Shown: positions 20,327 through 32,111 of the stretch, piece after piece
How positions within the stretch are numbered: position 1 is the first letter of the stretch
Layout: each line of letters begins with the position of its first letter
Assembly (NCBI GenBank): GCA_015179125.1
Contig: WHVA01000027.1
Location: 372,001-436,000 of the forward strand
Direction: 5' to 3'
Length of the DNA stretch: 64,000 bases
Origin: Gautieria morchelliformis
Taxonomy: Eukaryota > Basidiomycota > Agaricomycetes > Gomphales > Gomphaceae
Position numbers and translations under genes: made by a program
Notes under the pieces: model-generated
Seen by the model: only the letters and a program-made list of their open reading frames with translations
Database searches by the model: none
Told to the model about the DNA's origin: nothing

Positions 20327-20575
20327 CTGTGCAGAGCATCCCGACACGTGCAGAGTCCTCGGTCCTGGCATTGCACGAACTCCTGCGAGCTCACAACCTG
20401 GAAGCCAGGTCCATCGAAAACATTCAGGCAATACGACGCAACCCCTCATGGATCCCACCGATACGCATAATGATAGCGACCGATGAAAAGGAAGCGATCA
20501 TCTAAACAAGTCCCCCATCGAAACCTACGCGGATGGGTCACGACGCAAGCTATACAGATCTCGAGGGTTTTGTCC
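20327..20575 (+). pseudogene. LINE fragment, pre-RNase H region, copy 2
   Basis: Reads LHELLRAHNLEARSIENIQ, RRNPSWIPPIRIMIATDEKEAI, then SPIETYADGS, where YADGS is the first RNase H aspartate strand. It matches the linker of Tad-like ORF2 and the copy at 18060-18310. Truncated on both sides. Confidence 0.6.
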
Positions 20576-20837
20576 AAAATGTACACTACAGTCCAGTTGA
20601 ATCCAACTACGTGAATATCACCATGACAAGACAGGAACGTGCCACTCGACTTCGACCAATGTCATAAATGTCCGGTACCAGTAACAGTAACCGTCAAAAA
20701 ATGCGATAACCAATCCAAAATGAAGTGCTGCTGAATATTGAATGAGGGCGGTGAGTGATGAGTGTCTGTGAATGCGTCCGGTGTGGGAGGTGTGTATCAG
20801 ATATCATCTGAGCATCTACGTATTTCGCTGCAGGACC

Positions 20838-21321
20838 TCAGAGCCCGCACGCCGACGCGTCGAGCTGCGTCGCCGTGGCCGTAATCCGACCCAGCTCGAC
20901 AGCCTGCCCCCCTGTCAGCGTATCCATCGCCTCCTGCGCGATATTGAAACCCGCCGCCGCGTGGTCAATCGCCAGCACTGAAAGAGGAAAGAGAACCTAA
21001 GCGGCACCGCCACCGTGGAAAAGAAACATGGAACTAGGGCGCACCGTTGATCGTCGTGCCGTTGAAGGCCAGCTGCCAGCACGTCCCGCAGTTCGGGCTG
21101 CCGTGCGCGACGATGGCCTCCGCGCTGCCGATGTTGGGGAATGTGGGGAGGGACCCGAAGGTCGGGAAGCGCGAGAGGAGGCCGTTCGCGCCGTCGCTGC
21201 ACGCGACCGTCGCGAGGCTGCCCTCAGCGTTGTCGTACGTGGTGTCGAACGACACGGTGTCCGCGAGCGCATCGGACGCGGCGAGGAGGACGAGCGTGCA
21301 GGCGTGCGCGGCCAATTTCAT
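20838..21321 (-). CDS. cerato-platanin family secreted protein
   Basis: Exon 1 (21045-21321) and exon 2 (20838-20977) are separated by a 67 bp intron (GTGCGC donor, TTTCAG acceptor) that splits a Val codon. The 138-residue product starts with a signal peptide ([20 protein letters not shown]), then [60 protein letters not shown] and [10 protein letters not shown]. The four conserved cysteines (VAC, CGTC, SAC) are present. Cerato-platanins are small secreted, chitin-oligomer binding, expansin-like proteins of the fungal surface, often sensed by plants. The coding region is intact, but copia-3 sits 24 bp upstream of the ATG and separates it from its TATA box. Confidence 0.9.
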
Positions 21322-21340
21322 GCCTGATGGTCGGGAGTGT

Positions 21341-21345
21341 GAAAT
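21341..21345 (+). other. target site duplication of copia-3, left (GAAAT)
   Basis: GAAAT precedes the 5' LTR and recurs at 30507-30511 after the 3' LTR. Confidence 0.95.
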
Positions 21346-21515
21346 TGTAGGATGTCGAGCGTCTTGTAGCTCGGCATGACCCGGGAAGGTGGAACAATTG
21401 GTCTGTGCTCGACCCCCTTTCAATCTGAGACACGCGTATTTGTATGAGCGTATGTACACTAGTGTAGTCTTCCCAGTGTGTTTTCGCTGCCACTGGGAAC
21501 TTACATTTGTCTTTA
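21346..21515 (+). repeat. copia-3 5' LTR
   Basis: 170 bp, TGTAGGATG...GTCTTTA. It ends in TA instead of the usual CA. The boundary is fixed by the GAAAT duplication and by the adjacent primer site. Confidence 0.9.
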
Positions 21516-21530
21516 GGTTATGGGCCCCGG
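21516..21530 (+). promoter_or_regulatory. copia-3 primer-binding site
   Basis: GGTTATGGGCCCCGG, the same anticodon-arm complement of initiator tRNA-Met as in copia-1. Confidence 0.75.
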
Positions 21531-22635
21531 CCCTACCTTCTGAACGCAAAAATCCACTGTAACAATGCCAGCTACACCTCTTGATAAAATGAACAATTAC
21601 CAGTCAAGTACTGGTACTGCCTACTCAGTGTTCCCAAAGTTGCACCATGATAATTACTTTTCATGGAGCGCAAGTATGGAGTCGATGTTGCGATCCCTCA
21701 ACCAGTGGGAGGTTGTGATGGGAAGAGTCCCCGGTCCGATACGTGCTGACTCGAAAGCTCCTACGGAAGAGGAGCTGGAGCTAGAAGAAGCTTGGACGCT
21801 CCGGATGGAGCGTGCGTACACAGAAATTGATCTGCGTCTTGAAGAACAGCAACGGACGGCGATTCGTGATAATCGCGACCCATGCTTGGCCTGGAACACA
21901 CTGCATACGGTGTATGGCAATCGTTTAGCGAATACGAGAGCGTCGCTGCTCGGAGAAATCACTCACATTCATTATGACGGTTCCGGTATCATGGAGCATA
22001 AAGCCAGGATGGACTCATTACGTTTGAGGCTCATAGAAGCTGGCCATCCCGTTCCGGAGCCGCTCTATCTTAGCTTCTTTCTCAACACACTCCTGGAGGA
22101 GTTTGACGCAGTTACCAATACCATCGACTGGGATCATGATACGGTGGCGGAATTGGTTGGCAATCTGCGTCAGGTGGAGATAAGGAAGGGTTTGCGCACC
22201 GGGGCAGAGGGCTCAGCGTTTGCTATAGCAAAGAAGAACCAACAAAAGCCCAGAACAACCTCAACTTCGACCTCGCAGGGGGCCACGCAGAGCACCCCAC
22301 AGAGTGCGAGGGGGAGCAAGCCGAAGAAGTCTTCGGGACGCTCAGGCAAATGCTATAATTGCGGAGGTCAAGGTCATTTTGCAAAGGATTGCCCCTCTCC
22401 GAAGAAGAAGAGGGACAGCGGTTCGCAACAAGATAGAAAAAAGGACTCACCGACTGGCGATCAGGATAAGACCAAAGGGAGCCCTTCTACGTCACGCGGC
22501 TTATTCTCAGTCATTGAGACTTCAATGTTCTTGGGCGATAGTCCTGTTACGCGGCGCTGCTTTATTGATACAGCGGCGTCAGGGAACTTTACGCCAAAAA
22601 TAGAGGACTTACACGATTTCGTCCCATTTACGAGT

Positions 22636-22640
22636 CCTAG
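22636..22640 (+). other. target site duplication of copia-2, left (CCTAG)
   Basis: CCTAG, repeated at 27136-27140 on the other side of copia-2. Removing one copy restores the copia-3 frame. Confidence 0.95.
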
Positions 22641-22863
22641 TGTGGAACGAAGGAGATATAATAATTTGATATTCTCTATTGATCTCAAGTAGATCGTTCC
22701 TTTATATACAAAATATGGTGTCCATTATATTACCAATCCCTTCGAGCTGCTGTGCCGATGCGATGCCGGTGCACCAGTAACCCGGGGTCGAGAGCGATCT
22801 CGAACCTCCGGCTAAATGCGTGCCGGCTCTGCCTCGGCGGTGTCATCGTCCCGATTACTAACA
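22641..22863 (-). repeat. copia-2 3' LTR
   Basis: 223 bp, reading TGTTAGTAATCGGG...TTCCACA on the minus strand. It has a TATATAAAG-like core on the minus strand. Confidence 0.95.
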
Positions 22864-25800
22864 CTCCCCCTCAGCGAGAAGTCCCTTCGGTAAAATCCTA
22901 ATTTCCCTAATAGATACCTATGTTGATGCATATCTAGTCCCTTTGTAAATATGTCCGCTACGTTCTCCTTCGTCGGTACGTATGTAAGTGATGCCTCGTG
23001 AGAGGCCACTTTCTCACGGATGAAATGATATGCGACATTGATGTGCTTGGTACACGCATGATACGTTGCGTCATGCGATAGTGTAATGGCGCCTAGATTG
23101 TCTGATCGAAGTGACGTGGGCTGGGTTTGATCGATTCCTAGTTCCTCGATGAAACGCCTCAGCCAGATTAATTGTTTGGCGCCCTCGGTAAGTGCCATGT
23201 ATTCGGCCTCCGTGGTAGATAGCGCGATCGTTCGCTGCTTCTTCGAGCTCCATGCGATAGTTCCTCCTCCTAGTATAGCTACGTAGCCACTAATAGATAG
23301 TGCGTCGTTTCTATTAGCATAATCCGAGTCGACAAATATTTCGAGGTCGAGACCAGCGTCTCGTCGGAAGATTATGCTGTCATCACGTGACCCCTTGAGG
23401 TACCTGAGCGCGTGCTTGATCGCCGTCCAGTGCTCGGTTCCGTAAGTAGTAGTGAATTGGCTCAGATGTTGTATGGTAAAGGCCAAATCAGGGCGCGTGC
23501 TGAGTGCTGCATACATGAGTGATCCGATCGCTTTGGCATAGGGTACTTCGGCAGTTGGACCTGTTGAGTCCATGGGTGTCGTGAGTTTGATCATTTTATG
23601 CAGGGGTGTAGATACGGAATGTGCTGTTGTCATGTTGAATCGATCGAGTATGATGTCGATGTAATGTCCTTGAGACATGATTAGTGTTCCCTCATCCCTA
23701 TTCCTCTCAACTCTAATTCCCAAGATTTTCTCCATTTCTCCTAAATCTGTTAAAGGGAATTTCCCATGAAGCTCCCCCTTGAGCTTAATCATCCCTCCTT
23801 TGGAGTCAGCAAATAGTCCAAAGTCGTCCACATATACTGATATGACTTCGATTGAATCCTTATCTTGTCTGATGTAGACACATTCATCGGCTGTACTTTG
23901 ATGGAAGCCGAGATCGAGTAGTAATTTGCGTAAGCGCTGATGCAAGCTCGCCCCGATTGTTTGAGTCCGTAGAGCGCTCTGTATATTCTTAGAACGCGTC
24001 CAGATCCATCATCAAATCCGTCGGGCTGGCGCATGTAGATCTCCTCATCTATGGTTGAATTGAGGTAGGCGCCTTTGACATCCATCATTTTGATTTCCCA
24101 ATCGAGTGTGTTTGCGATCGCTAATAGAACACGTAGTGAATCGAATTTGACCACGGGTGAGGTTATCTCGTAGTAATCCATCCCTGGCCTCTGTGTGAAT
24201 CCTTGGGCCACAACCCTTGCTTTAGCCTTATCGAATTGTCCGTCCGGTTGTGTTTTGACAGCGTATACCCATCGGCAACCGATAGCTACTCGTCCGGGTG
24301 GTAGTTCTGTTAGCTCCCATGTTCCTAACGTCTTGTGTTGGTCCATCTCAATTTCCATCGCTTTCTCCCAGATCGGCGCATCATCACGTGATACCGCCGC
24401 TCTGTAATTCTCAGGTTCAGTGACGATTTCTCTCGTTATGTAAACCTGCTCGGTGCGTCCTGAATTATTCAGCTTCCGGTAATCCGGTCTTTGAGTGATA
24501 CGCGCGCTCCATCGGATCTCTGGAGCTGGCGCTTGTTCAGGTGGATCAGGAACGGGTGTTGTCTGGGGTGATGACGTCTGTGGGGTAGATGTGATCGGGT
24601 CCGGCACATGCTCGCGTGGTGAGTGCTCCCCCTCGAGCGGTGCCGTGTCGTCATCGTCGTTATCTGGGATAGGGTAGAGTCGGTTGTCATTTTCGTCAAA
24701 TGTAATGTTCCTAGATACTTGAACGTGCTTTGAGGCTTTATTGTAGTACCTCCAGGCCTTTGCATGTTCAGCTACTCCGACGAATATATGTTCTTCTGCT
24801 TTTGGATCAAGTTTGGCTCGACGTTGATCCGGCACCATAACCCAACAATTTGTCCCGAATTCCTCTAGACGTGCTATGTTCGGCTTCTTGCCGAATAGTG
24901 CTTGGAACGGCGTTGCGTCATCTCCAAGCGCTCGCGTGGGTAATCGATTTTTGATATAACACGCGTAAGCCACGGCCTCGGGCCAGAGTATTTTTGGCAG
25001 GTTCTTGGCAAATATCATTGCCCGTGCGTGCTCGAGTAAGGTCCGGTTGAGTCGTTCGGCGATTCCATTCTGGGCTGGGGAGTATGGAGCTGTGGTCTCC
25101 ATGATAATGCCATATTTTGCACAAAATTCCTTGAAATTTTTATTGACATATTCCCCTCCATTATCTGAGCGAAACCTCTTCAGTTTCTGACCTGTTTGGG
25201 TCTCGAGGAATGCCTTGTACGTCTCGAAGTGTTTGAGCGCTTCATCTTTGGCGCTCCCAAAATAGATGACCGTGTACCTCGATTTGATGTCCGTGAAAGA
25301 ATAAAAGTACTTTTCACGTGATGGTCCCTCGGTCTGGGCAGGCCCCCATCCATCGGATACTGTCAGGTCACCGACCTGTTCTACAGTGTCCTCGGCTCTT
25401 TTGGGGAACGGCTCCACATGCCGCTTGCCTTGTATGCATGCCTTGCACTGGCTCGGCTCGTTTGATTCGTTGATCTCAAGTCCGGTGACTAGATCGTTAG
25501 ATTTCAACATCTTTATAGAATTTATGTTGACGTGCCCGAGTATTCTGTGCCATTTGTCCCATGACCGTCCTTTTGCCGCTGCGGCAAAGTCCCGTGCCTC
25601 GACTGATCGAGTGACCCATGCCTTCATACAGAACAGCCGCCCACGCTTCTGTCCCTGTGCGAAGGTAACTCCGGCGTGTGATTTGAATTCGACGCCGGTG
25701 CCTGAAAATGTGGCCGTGTTGCCCTTATCAGTTAAACGCCCTACGCTGATAAGGTTGTTCGGCACATCCGGTGCATGCTTGACGTCACGTAGTTCGATCG

Positions 25801-26833
25801 TGTTCGTCTTGGCACCGACCTTGAATTCCATGTAGATCGTGCCTCGGCCTTGTGTATGTAGTACCGCACCGGGTGAAATTCCTTCGATTTCTGATGGTTC
25901 CTCGGCATAGCTAGCGAAATCATTTCGGCTTCTAGCTATGTGTGTTGTTGCCGCTGAATCGGCTAACCAGTCGGATGCAGATATAGCACTGTATGCTACC
26001 TCCTTAGATACAAATGCGAAGTCCTTTTCTTCTGCTTGTTTGACTGTTTCTTTGTTCCCTGGTTTGAACCATTTCGGTGCTTGGCCCTCCTTGCCGCCAC
26101 CTTTCGCCCAACAGTCCTTCACGTAATGACCCTTCTTGCCGCAATTTCGGCACTTTCCCTTTGTTGCTCCTGAGTCATCTTTCCTGGTCCTGTGACGTTG
26201 TTGCGCCTTAAGCGCCGTCTGCCGTGCCGATCCAGCTTTCCGTGCTCGATCCTCATCGAGGACCCGAGCTATTAATATATCAGCTGTTGTCCCGGCTCCA
26301 CTGGCGTTTACTGCCGTAATAAACGCCGACCAAGAATCTGGTAATGACGTCAGCAACGTGTTCGAGAACTCGGTGTCACTGATGTAATGCCCCCGCGCAT
26401 TCAATTCCTGTTGAATGCCGCGGAGCTTGCGTACGTGCTCCTCCATGTTTGCGCCGTCCTCGGCAAGCGTCCGGAAGAAGTCTCTTCGGAGATTTACAAT
26501 CCCCACTGCTCCCTTAGATTCGAATATTGCTTGTAGACTAGTCCATACAGCAAATGCAGACATCGTCTGATTGATGTAAACTAGTTGTTCATCGGCAACT
26601 CTGAGGCAAATCTCTTTTCTAGCTTTCTTGTCCTTCCTTCTCCAATCGTCGATCTCCTGCTGCTCGGTCGCAGTGACGTTGTCGGCATCTGCCGGTCTCG
26701 GTTCCGTCTCCCTGCCGATAGCCACGTCCCACAGATCTAAGTCATCGAGTATCCACTCGAGCCGCCGGCGCCACACCGCGTAATTATCCCCGTTCAAGGG
26801 GTCGATCTTGTACGTGTTGTTGCTACTCGACAT
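22812..26833 (-). pseudogene. copia-2 Gag-Pol, single 1-bp frameshift
   Basis: Opens at 26833 and runs 1014 codons. Gag starts MSSSNNTYKIDPLNG. It has zinc knuckle CRNCGKKGHYVKDC, protease WLADSAATTHIA, integrase HRILGHVN and FRSDNGGEY, and RT MDVKGAYLNS and YGLKQSGRA. A missing G after SGRA (copia-1 reads SGRAWHQRL) shifts the frame. The overlapping frame 22812-23945 then carries VYVDDFG, HGKFPLTDLGE and RNase H (DSDYANRND, STTEAEYMAL, DNLGAI), ending ~17 codons inside the LTR. The Gly codon mutated to TGA in copia-1 is intact here. The lone deletion could be a base-calling error, in which case the element would be coding-competent. Confidence 0.92.
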
Positions 26834-26898
26834 CGTCGATCGGTATTGAGTTATTGGAGTATGGAGCGTAGTTAGATTTGTAGTAGTTTAGTTATGCG

Positions 26899-26912
26899 CG
26901 GGGCCCATAACC
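26899..26912 (-). promoter_or_regulatory. copia-2 primer-binding site
   Basis: On the minus strand, GGTTATGGGCCCCG directly follows the 5' LTR at 26913-27135, identical to copia-1. Confidence 0.75.
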
Positions 26913-27135
26913 TGTGGAACGAAGGAGATATAATAATTTGATATTCTCTATTGATCTCAAGTAGATCGTTCCTTTATATACAAAATATGGTGTCCATTAT
27001 ATTACCAATCCCTTCGAGCTGCTGTGCCGATGCGATGCCGGTGCACCAGTAACCCGGGGTCGAGAGCGATCTCGAACCTCCGGCTAAATGCGTGCCGGCT
27101 CTGCCTCGGCGGTGTCATCGTCCCGATTACTAACA
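26913..27135 (-). repeat. copia-2 5' LTR
   Basis: 223 bp, apparently identical to the 3' LTR at 22641-22863. Confidence 0.95.
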
Positions 27136-30100
27136 CCTAGGTCCTTCACTGCCACAAATGGTGCGGAGTTGCAATCGAAGGGTAGCGGTACTGTGAAAAT
27201 CGGGATGAACAATCATGGAGAAAGGAGGACCGTTGAAATCCCGCACGTCCAGTGGGTGCCAAGCATTTATATGCACCTATTCTCTCCTGGACAGCTTATC
27301 AAAGATGGGTTCAAAGTAAACCTCCACAGAGATGGCTGTACCATCAAAGACTCGGCGAATAGATTAGTAGCCAAAGTACGCGAAAGAGGAAACACTTACC
27401 CTGCGGATTTCTCGATCGTGCAGCCGCGTAACCCATGCCCGATTGTTCACTCGATCATAGAACCTACTGCAGAAGAGTTGAACAATAGACTCGATGAAGC
27501 AGTAATGGCACTTACAGTGAAGGAGGGTTGGCATCAGAGGCTCGGACATCTGAACGTCGCGGACGTGCGCAATTTGGCAGCGAAGCATGCCACAGGCATG
27601 CAAATCATAGAAGATCAGATCAGTAGTGCGGATTGTTTGGCGTGCATACACGGTAAACAGCATAAGATGCTGTTTAAAACAGGGAGAACCAGAGCGACTC
27701 ACGCAGGTGAATTGATCCATATGGACTTGGCCGGTCCCATGGAGACGACAAGCTTTGATGGAAAAAAATATTTCCTGATCATCGTGGATGATTATACACG
27801 AGCGATTTGGGTGGAACCACTTACCCTCAAGTCGGAAGTCGTTTCCAAGGTACGAGAGTATATCCAGTTATTTGAAACTGGTTATGAAGCCAAGGTCCGA
27901 GGCATTATGGCCGACAATGGAACCGAGTTCGTTAATAATGAGATGAACCGGTATTTAAAGGAGAAAGGAATCACCTTGTATACTTCAGTCCCTTACACGC
28001 ACGAACAGAATGGCGTTGCTGAAAGAGTGATCCGCACGATTACTGAGGGGGCGCGAGCGATGTTGTACGCATCCAAACTGCCAAAGAACTTGTGGTCAAT
28101 GGCAGTGAAGACCATGGCGTACCTTCGCAATAGATCGCCGGCACGAGCTAATGGGGGAATTACGCCGATTGAGCGCATTACGGGTGAGAAGCCGAATTTA
28201 GCTCACCTGAGAGTTTTTGGTTCCCCAGTCAGTGTTGCAATCCCTAAAGAAAAGAGGAAGAAATGGGACGTACGGTCACGTATGGCGTACATGGTGGGGT
28301 ATGAACCGTACTCCACTGGATACTTAGTCTGGTATCCAGGTACGCGCCGTGTGGATAAAGCGAGGGACGTCATCTTTCATGAAGACGCTGTAACCCCCGC
28401 AATACCTACAGTATACAGCGACAATGATATGCCTCGCAGTGTTAGCGAGTCAACGACGATGAAACCGACGTCGTACGTACCTCAAAAATCCTCAGCAGCA
28501 CCTCAAGCTCCAGCTGTACCCCCGCGACTTTTCATACGCATCCCAGCACGCCCTACGCGCGTCGAATATGGCCCTGAGGATCAGGGCCATGCTACAATTG
28601 AAGAAGTCTCCCCGGATCAGCCTGAACAAGAACGGTCAAAATTAGTTTCAGACGTACCTGATTTTCCTCAAGGAACAACGCGTTCAGGCAAAGCGCGAGG
28701 AGCGATACAGGCCTTACTAGCGACCGATGAGCAATTTCAAGACTCTGTAATAATGTCAGCTAATATTGCAGGAGAGCCAACGAACATAAACGATGCAGTG
28801 AGCTTACCTGGTGAAGAAGGTGAAGCGTGGGAGCGAGCACGCCAGGCAGAATGGCAGAACATGGTCGATCATAACGTGTTCAGCGAGCCTGCAGAACCTC
28901 CTCCCAATACGCAGGTGCTCAAAACGGGCACAGCACTGCGTTCGACGCGTCACAATGACATAATCACCAAACGCAAAGTTCGGATCGTCGCAAAAGGATA
29001 TAGTCAAATCCCAGGTCTCCATTATAATGAGACCTATGCTCCTGTAATACGATGGGAAACTTTCCGCATCATCCTAGCTATCGGCGCGGTGTACGGCCTT
29101 GCAATCCGTCAATTCGACGTAAAATCAGCGTATTTACACGGAGTCATGCAAGAAGATGTATGGGTCGAGCAACCAGAAGGGTTTAGAGTACCGGGGAAGG
29201 AACACTTACCAGTGAGACTGAAGAAAGCCCTTTATGGAACGAAGCAAGGCGGAAATCAATGGAGGAAGACCCTCGAAGAGTTTATGAAGACGCTCGAATG
29301 GACCTGCTCAGAGCACGATCAAGCGTTATTCTTCAAAACGTGGGATGATGGATCATGGGCCATCGTTGGATTCTGGGTCGACGACGCTACATCAGTAGGT
29401 CACGAAAATCGACTCATGGGGCTTGAAGACGCGTTCAGCAATCGATTCGGCATGTCCGGTCAGGGAGACGCACATTGGATCCTTGGGACAGCCATAACTC
29501 GTAATGCTAAGTCTCATTCTATCCATATCTCGCAAGAAAGTTATATTGAGGACATAGCGGTGAAATTCAAAGTACAGAATACAAAACCACCCAAAATTCC
29601 CATTCCCCTCGGCATCGACTTCTCCGCGATCGCGAACGATGACGAACAAACGAAGGATTTCCCCTATCGAGAACTTATAGGCAGCTTAATGTTCGCTGCC
29701 ACTGTGTCGCGCCCTGACATAGCACATGCTACCAATAAATTGGCGCGATACTCGTCAAATCCTAGCCAAACTCATTGGAATCTGGCTAAGCGAATCCTTC
29801 AATATGTATATCACACTCGCGACCGAATCTTAACACTCGGTGGAGAAAATTTCACTTTATGTGCGTACTCAGATGCAGATTTTGCTGGAGATTCCGAGGA
29901 CAGGAAATCGACGAGCGGAAACGCTCTATTTTTGGGTAAAGGTGCCGTTTCGTGGTCCTCAAAGAAACAGAACATTGTTGCTCTGTCCTCTACAGAATCG
30001 GAATACATCGCACTATCCGAAGCTGCGCGTGAGATACTATGGACACGTCGACTTCTTCAAGAATTGCGTTTTACACTAGACGAACCCACCATCATCTACG

Positions 30101-30336
30101 AGGACAACCAGGGAACCATCGCGTTTGCTAACCACCAAAAGCCATTACGTCGGATGAAGCACATTGACGTCAAGTACCATTTTATTAGGCAGCAAATTAC
30201 CGACGGTACAATCCAACTGAAATACAAGCCATCCTCCAACATGACCGTGGACATTTTTACGAAATTCCTTTCCCCATCCACCTTCGACCTTCATTCCAAA
30301 TCACTCGGCCTCTCTACTGCAACGCTCGAGGGGGAG

Positions 30337-30506
30337 TGTAGGATGTCGAGCGTCTTGTAGCTCGGCATGACCCGGGAAGGTGGAACAATTGGTCTGTGCT
30401 CGACCCCCTTTCAATCTGAGACACGCGTATTTGTATGAGCGTATGTACAATAGTGTAGTCTTCCCAGTGTGTTTTCGCTGCCACTGGGAACTTACATTTG
30501 TCTTTA
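30337..30506 (+). repeat. copia-3 3' LTR
   Basis: 170 bp with one change from the 5' LTR (GTACAATAG versus GTACACTAG). Preceded by CGAGGGGGAG and followed by GAAAT. Confidence 0.95.
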
Positions 30507-30537
30507 GAAATGGTAGAACATGACTTTTATGTCGCCC

Positions 30538-30546
30538 TTTTATAAG
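30538..30546 (-). promoter_or_regulatory. displaced TATA box of the cerato-platanin gene
   Basis: On the minus strand, CTTATAAAA lies ~30 bp beyond the copia-3 target duplication. With copia-3 removed, it would sit about 50-60 bp upstream of the cerato-platanin ATG, a normal position for a fungal TATA box. In the present sequence it is ~9.2 kb away. Confidence 0.6.
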
Positions 30547-30548
30547 GG

Positions 30549-31137
30549 AAGGACAGTATGAAGGAGCGCTCGCCACCTATGGCCGATGGTCCGTACAACC
30601 GAGTTATAGACGCTTCACATACTATAACGGTAATCCCGGTGCGCAGTGCGCACCGCCGCCCACCACCAGTTGACGCTGGTGGGCCATGCCAGCCGTGCGG
30701 TGCGCCGCTGATAAATAGCGCATATCGTTGACGAACGGCACTCGTTCCCGTTTCTACGCAATCTGACAGCGCCGCTCCGAGTCTTTATATAAAGGTACTC
30801 TCGGTCTGTGTGCTTTTGAGGCAGTTCTTTTCAAGCGAGAAGGATTTTTCTTTTCTTTTTGGAATCCCTATCTGCTTTCAAGTTCTCCCATGTAGTCGCG
30901 CGTCCCCAACCCACGATGCTCCAGTCATCATCGCTTCCCTGGCAGGAGCGCAGGAAAGAACGTGTCAGGTACAGATTGCTCTGCCCCCGGGCCAAGCTCA
31001 TCATCACCCAAGTATTTCAGCCTGATTATTCAATGTGAATATGCGTGATTCGCTTCTGTAACTGGATAAACCCTCGAAATATGCGATTACAGTAAGGCTT
31101 GCGGCGTGTACTCATAGTGCGCATGGATTTCGATTAA
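30549..31137. other. probable former upstream region of the cerato-platanin gene, plus a dispersed repeat end
   Basis: No gene. 31043-31138 is an inverted copy of the end of the dispersed repeat (14893-14986 and 55334-55425). A second TATA-like TTATATAAAGG lies near 30784-30794 on the plus strand without an obvious downstream gene. Confidence 0.4.
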
Positions 31138-31950
31138 CAAACATCGCAAAGTGCGTTGGGTCATTTGGATCGACTAGGAAAGGCTTGTCGGTGAACTGCG
31201 TGCGTAGCATTCTGTCTAGAATACGCCAGGCCGGTAGATGCGCGGTGAACGACCTGTCAGCTAACATGCGTGCGTGATGACAGTGCCATCAAGAGCGGCA
31301 TCGGCGATCTTGTCGACAACCGATAACCAATTCTGGTACGCCTGCAGGAACGTGGCAGTGTGGAGCGCGTCCTCAGGAGGGAAGGAGTCATCTAGTGATT
31401 GTTTTCCAACACCATTGCCAAAAGGGATCTTCTTGGAGCACAAGTTGTTGTTGCTACAAATGCAATCAAGAGTGGCCATGGTGAGCATGGATAACACAAT
31501 GTAAATGCTATTAAAGGCCAATTGCATAATGGCAGCAGGCATTTTGACTACATCCATTTGTAGCTTGTTACCAGCGGCAGTGTGGATGGTGTGCAAAGGA
31601 GGGAGAGCATCAAAGTCAACTGGCCGCAATTTAGTGTGGAGCATATTGGCTAGTGCAGTGGATCCATCGCCGAGGCAATAAGGGCCTGCAGATCAATAGC
31701 CTCGAGAGGATTGTCACCGGGAGGATCAGTATGACTGTGAGGCAGGCCGGAGCCTTGCGTGGAGATTGAATCCGCAGGGCAAGCGAGCGGATGGGATGGA
31801 GTGGATGACGGTGGAGCGAAAGACGGACGGGCAACAACTTGCGTGGAAGCGCGTGTGTTGGCAGGCGTAGGAACGGACAGTGTAATGGAAGGGGTGACGG
31901 CCGTCGTAGGTGTCGCGAGTGTAATAGAGGAGCGACGACGCGACTATTAA
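31138..31950 (-). pseudogene. hypothetical basidiomycete protein remnant (gag-like composition)
   Basis: On the minus strand a Pro/Ser/Thr-rich segment (STPSHPLACPADSIS-type, 31950-31670) is followed after a stop by a 127-codon frame (31261-31644) with FLQAYQNWLSVVDKIADAA, and then AWRILDRMLRTQF-DKPFLVDPNDP in line at 31140-31260. The W...DRMLRTQF...P-F-DP pattern is familiar from multi-copy basidiomycete gag-like or hypothetical proteins, but I cannot name the family. At least one stop and one frame change are needed to join the parts. Confidence 0.35.
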
Positions 31951-32111
31951 GGAAATCCACTAAAAATTTTCTCATGCTTACCACAACAACGAAAATTTTC
32001 AAAACGCTTTCAACCACCCAAACCCGCTACAAAAAGGCACACAGAGCACTGCTAGCAAATACTAGTAATAGCTCTAACGTACCGAACAAAAGAAAAGGGG
32101 TCCATGCCGCC

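Larger units (their letters stand above)
22641..27135 (-). mobile_element. copia-2: nearly intact Ty1/copia element on the minus strand
   Basis: 4495 bp with 223 bp LTRs (22641-22863 and 26913-27135) that look identical base for base, a primer site at 26899-26912, a polypurine tract next to the left LTR, and CCTAG duplications. Same family as copia-1 and copia-5. Identical LTRs mark it as the most recent insertion in the window. The single coding defect I see is a 1 bp deletion in RT. Confidence 0.95.
21565..30360 (+). pseudogene. copia-3 Gag-Pol, open except for the copia-2 insertion
   Basis: The ATG at 21565 starts Gag (LHHDNYFSWSASMESML, a UBN2-like start) with the zinc knuckle CYNCGGQGHFAKDC near residue 265 and protease CFIDTAASGNF near 332. 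Copia-2 interrupts after VPFTSP. The frame resumes at 27136 and stays open to 30360 with no other stop. Visible are integrase WHQRLGHLN and C-x-x-C-I-H-GK, HMDLAGPMETTSFDGKKYF (read as two motifs), DNGTEF, EQNGVAERV, RT QFDVKSAYLHGV, catalytic FWVDD (Trp in place of the common Tyr), and RNase H YSDADFAGD, SSTESEYIALSE, EDNQGTI. The frame ends ~8 codons inside the 3' LTR. It was probably functional before copia-2 arrived. Confidence 0.92.
21346..30506 (+). mobile_element. copia-3: Ty1/copia element interrupted by copia-2
   Basis: 170 bp LTRs (21346-21515 and 30337-30506) differ at one position. The element is flanked by GAAAT duplications and has the GGTTATGGGCCCCGG primer site at 21516 and a CGAGGGGGAG polypurine tract before the 3' LTR. 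Without copia-2 (22641-27135, CCTAG duplicated) the element is ~4.7 kb with one continuous Gag-Pol frame. It represents a different family from copia-1/2/5. It landed between the TATA box and the start codon of the cerato-platanin gene. Confidence 0.95.
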
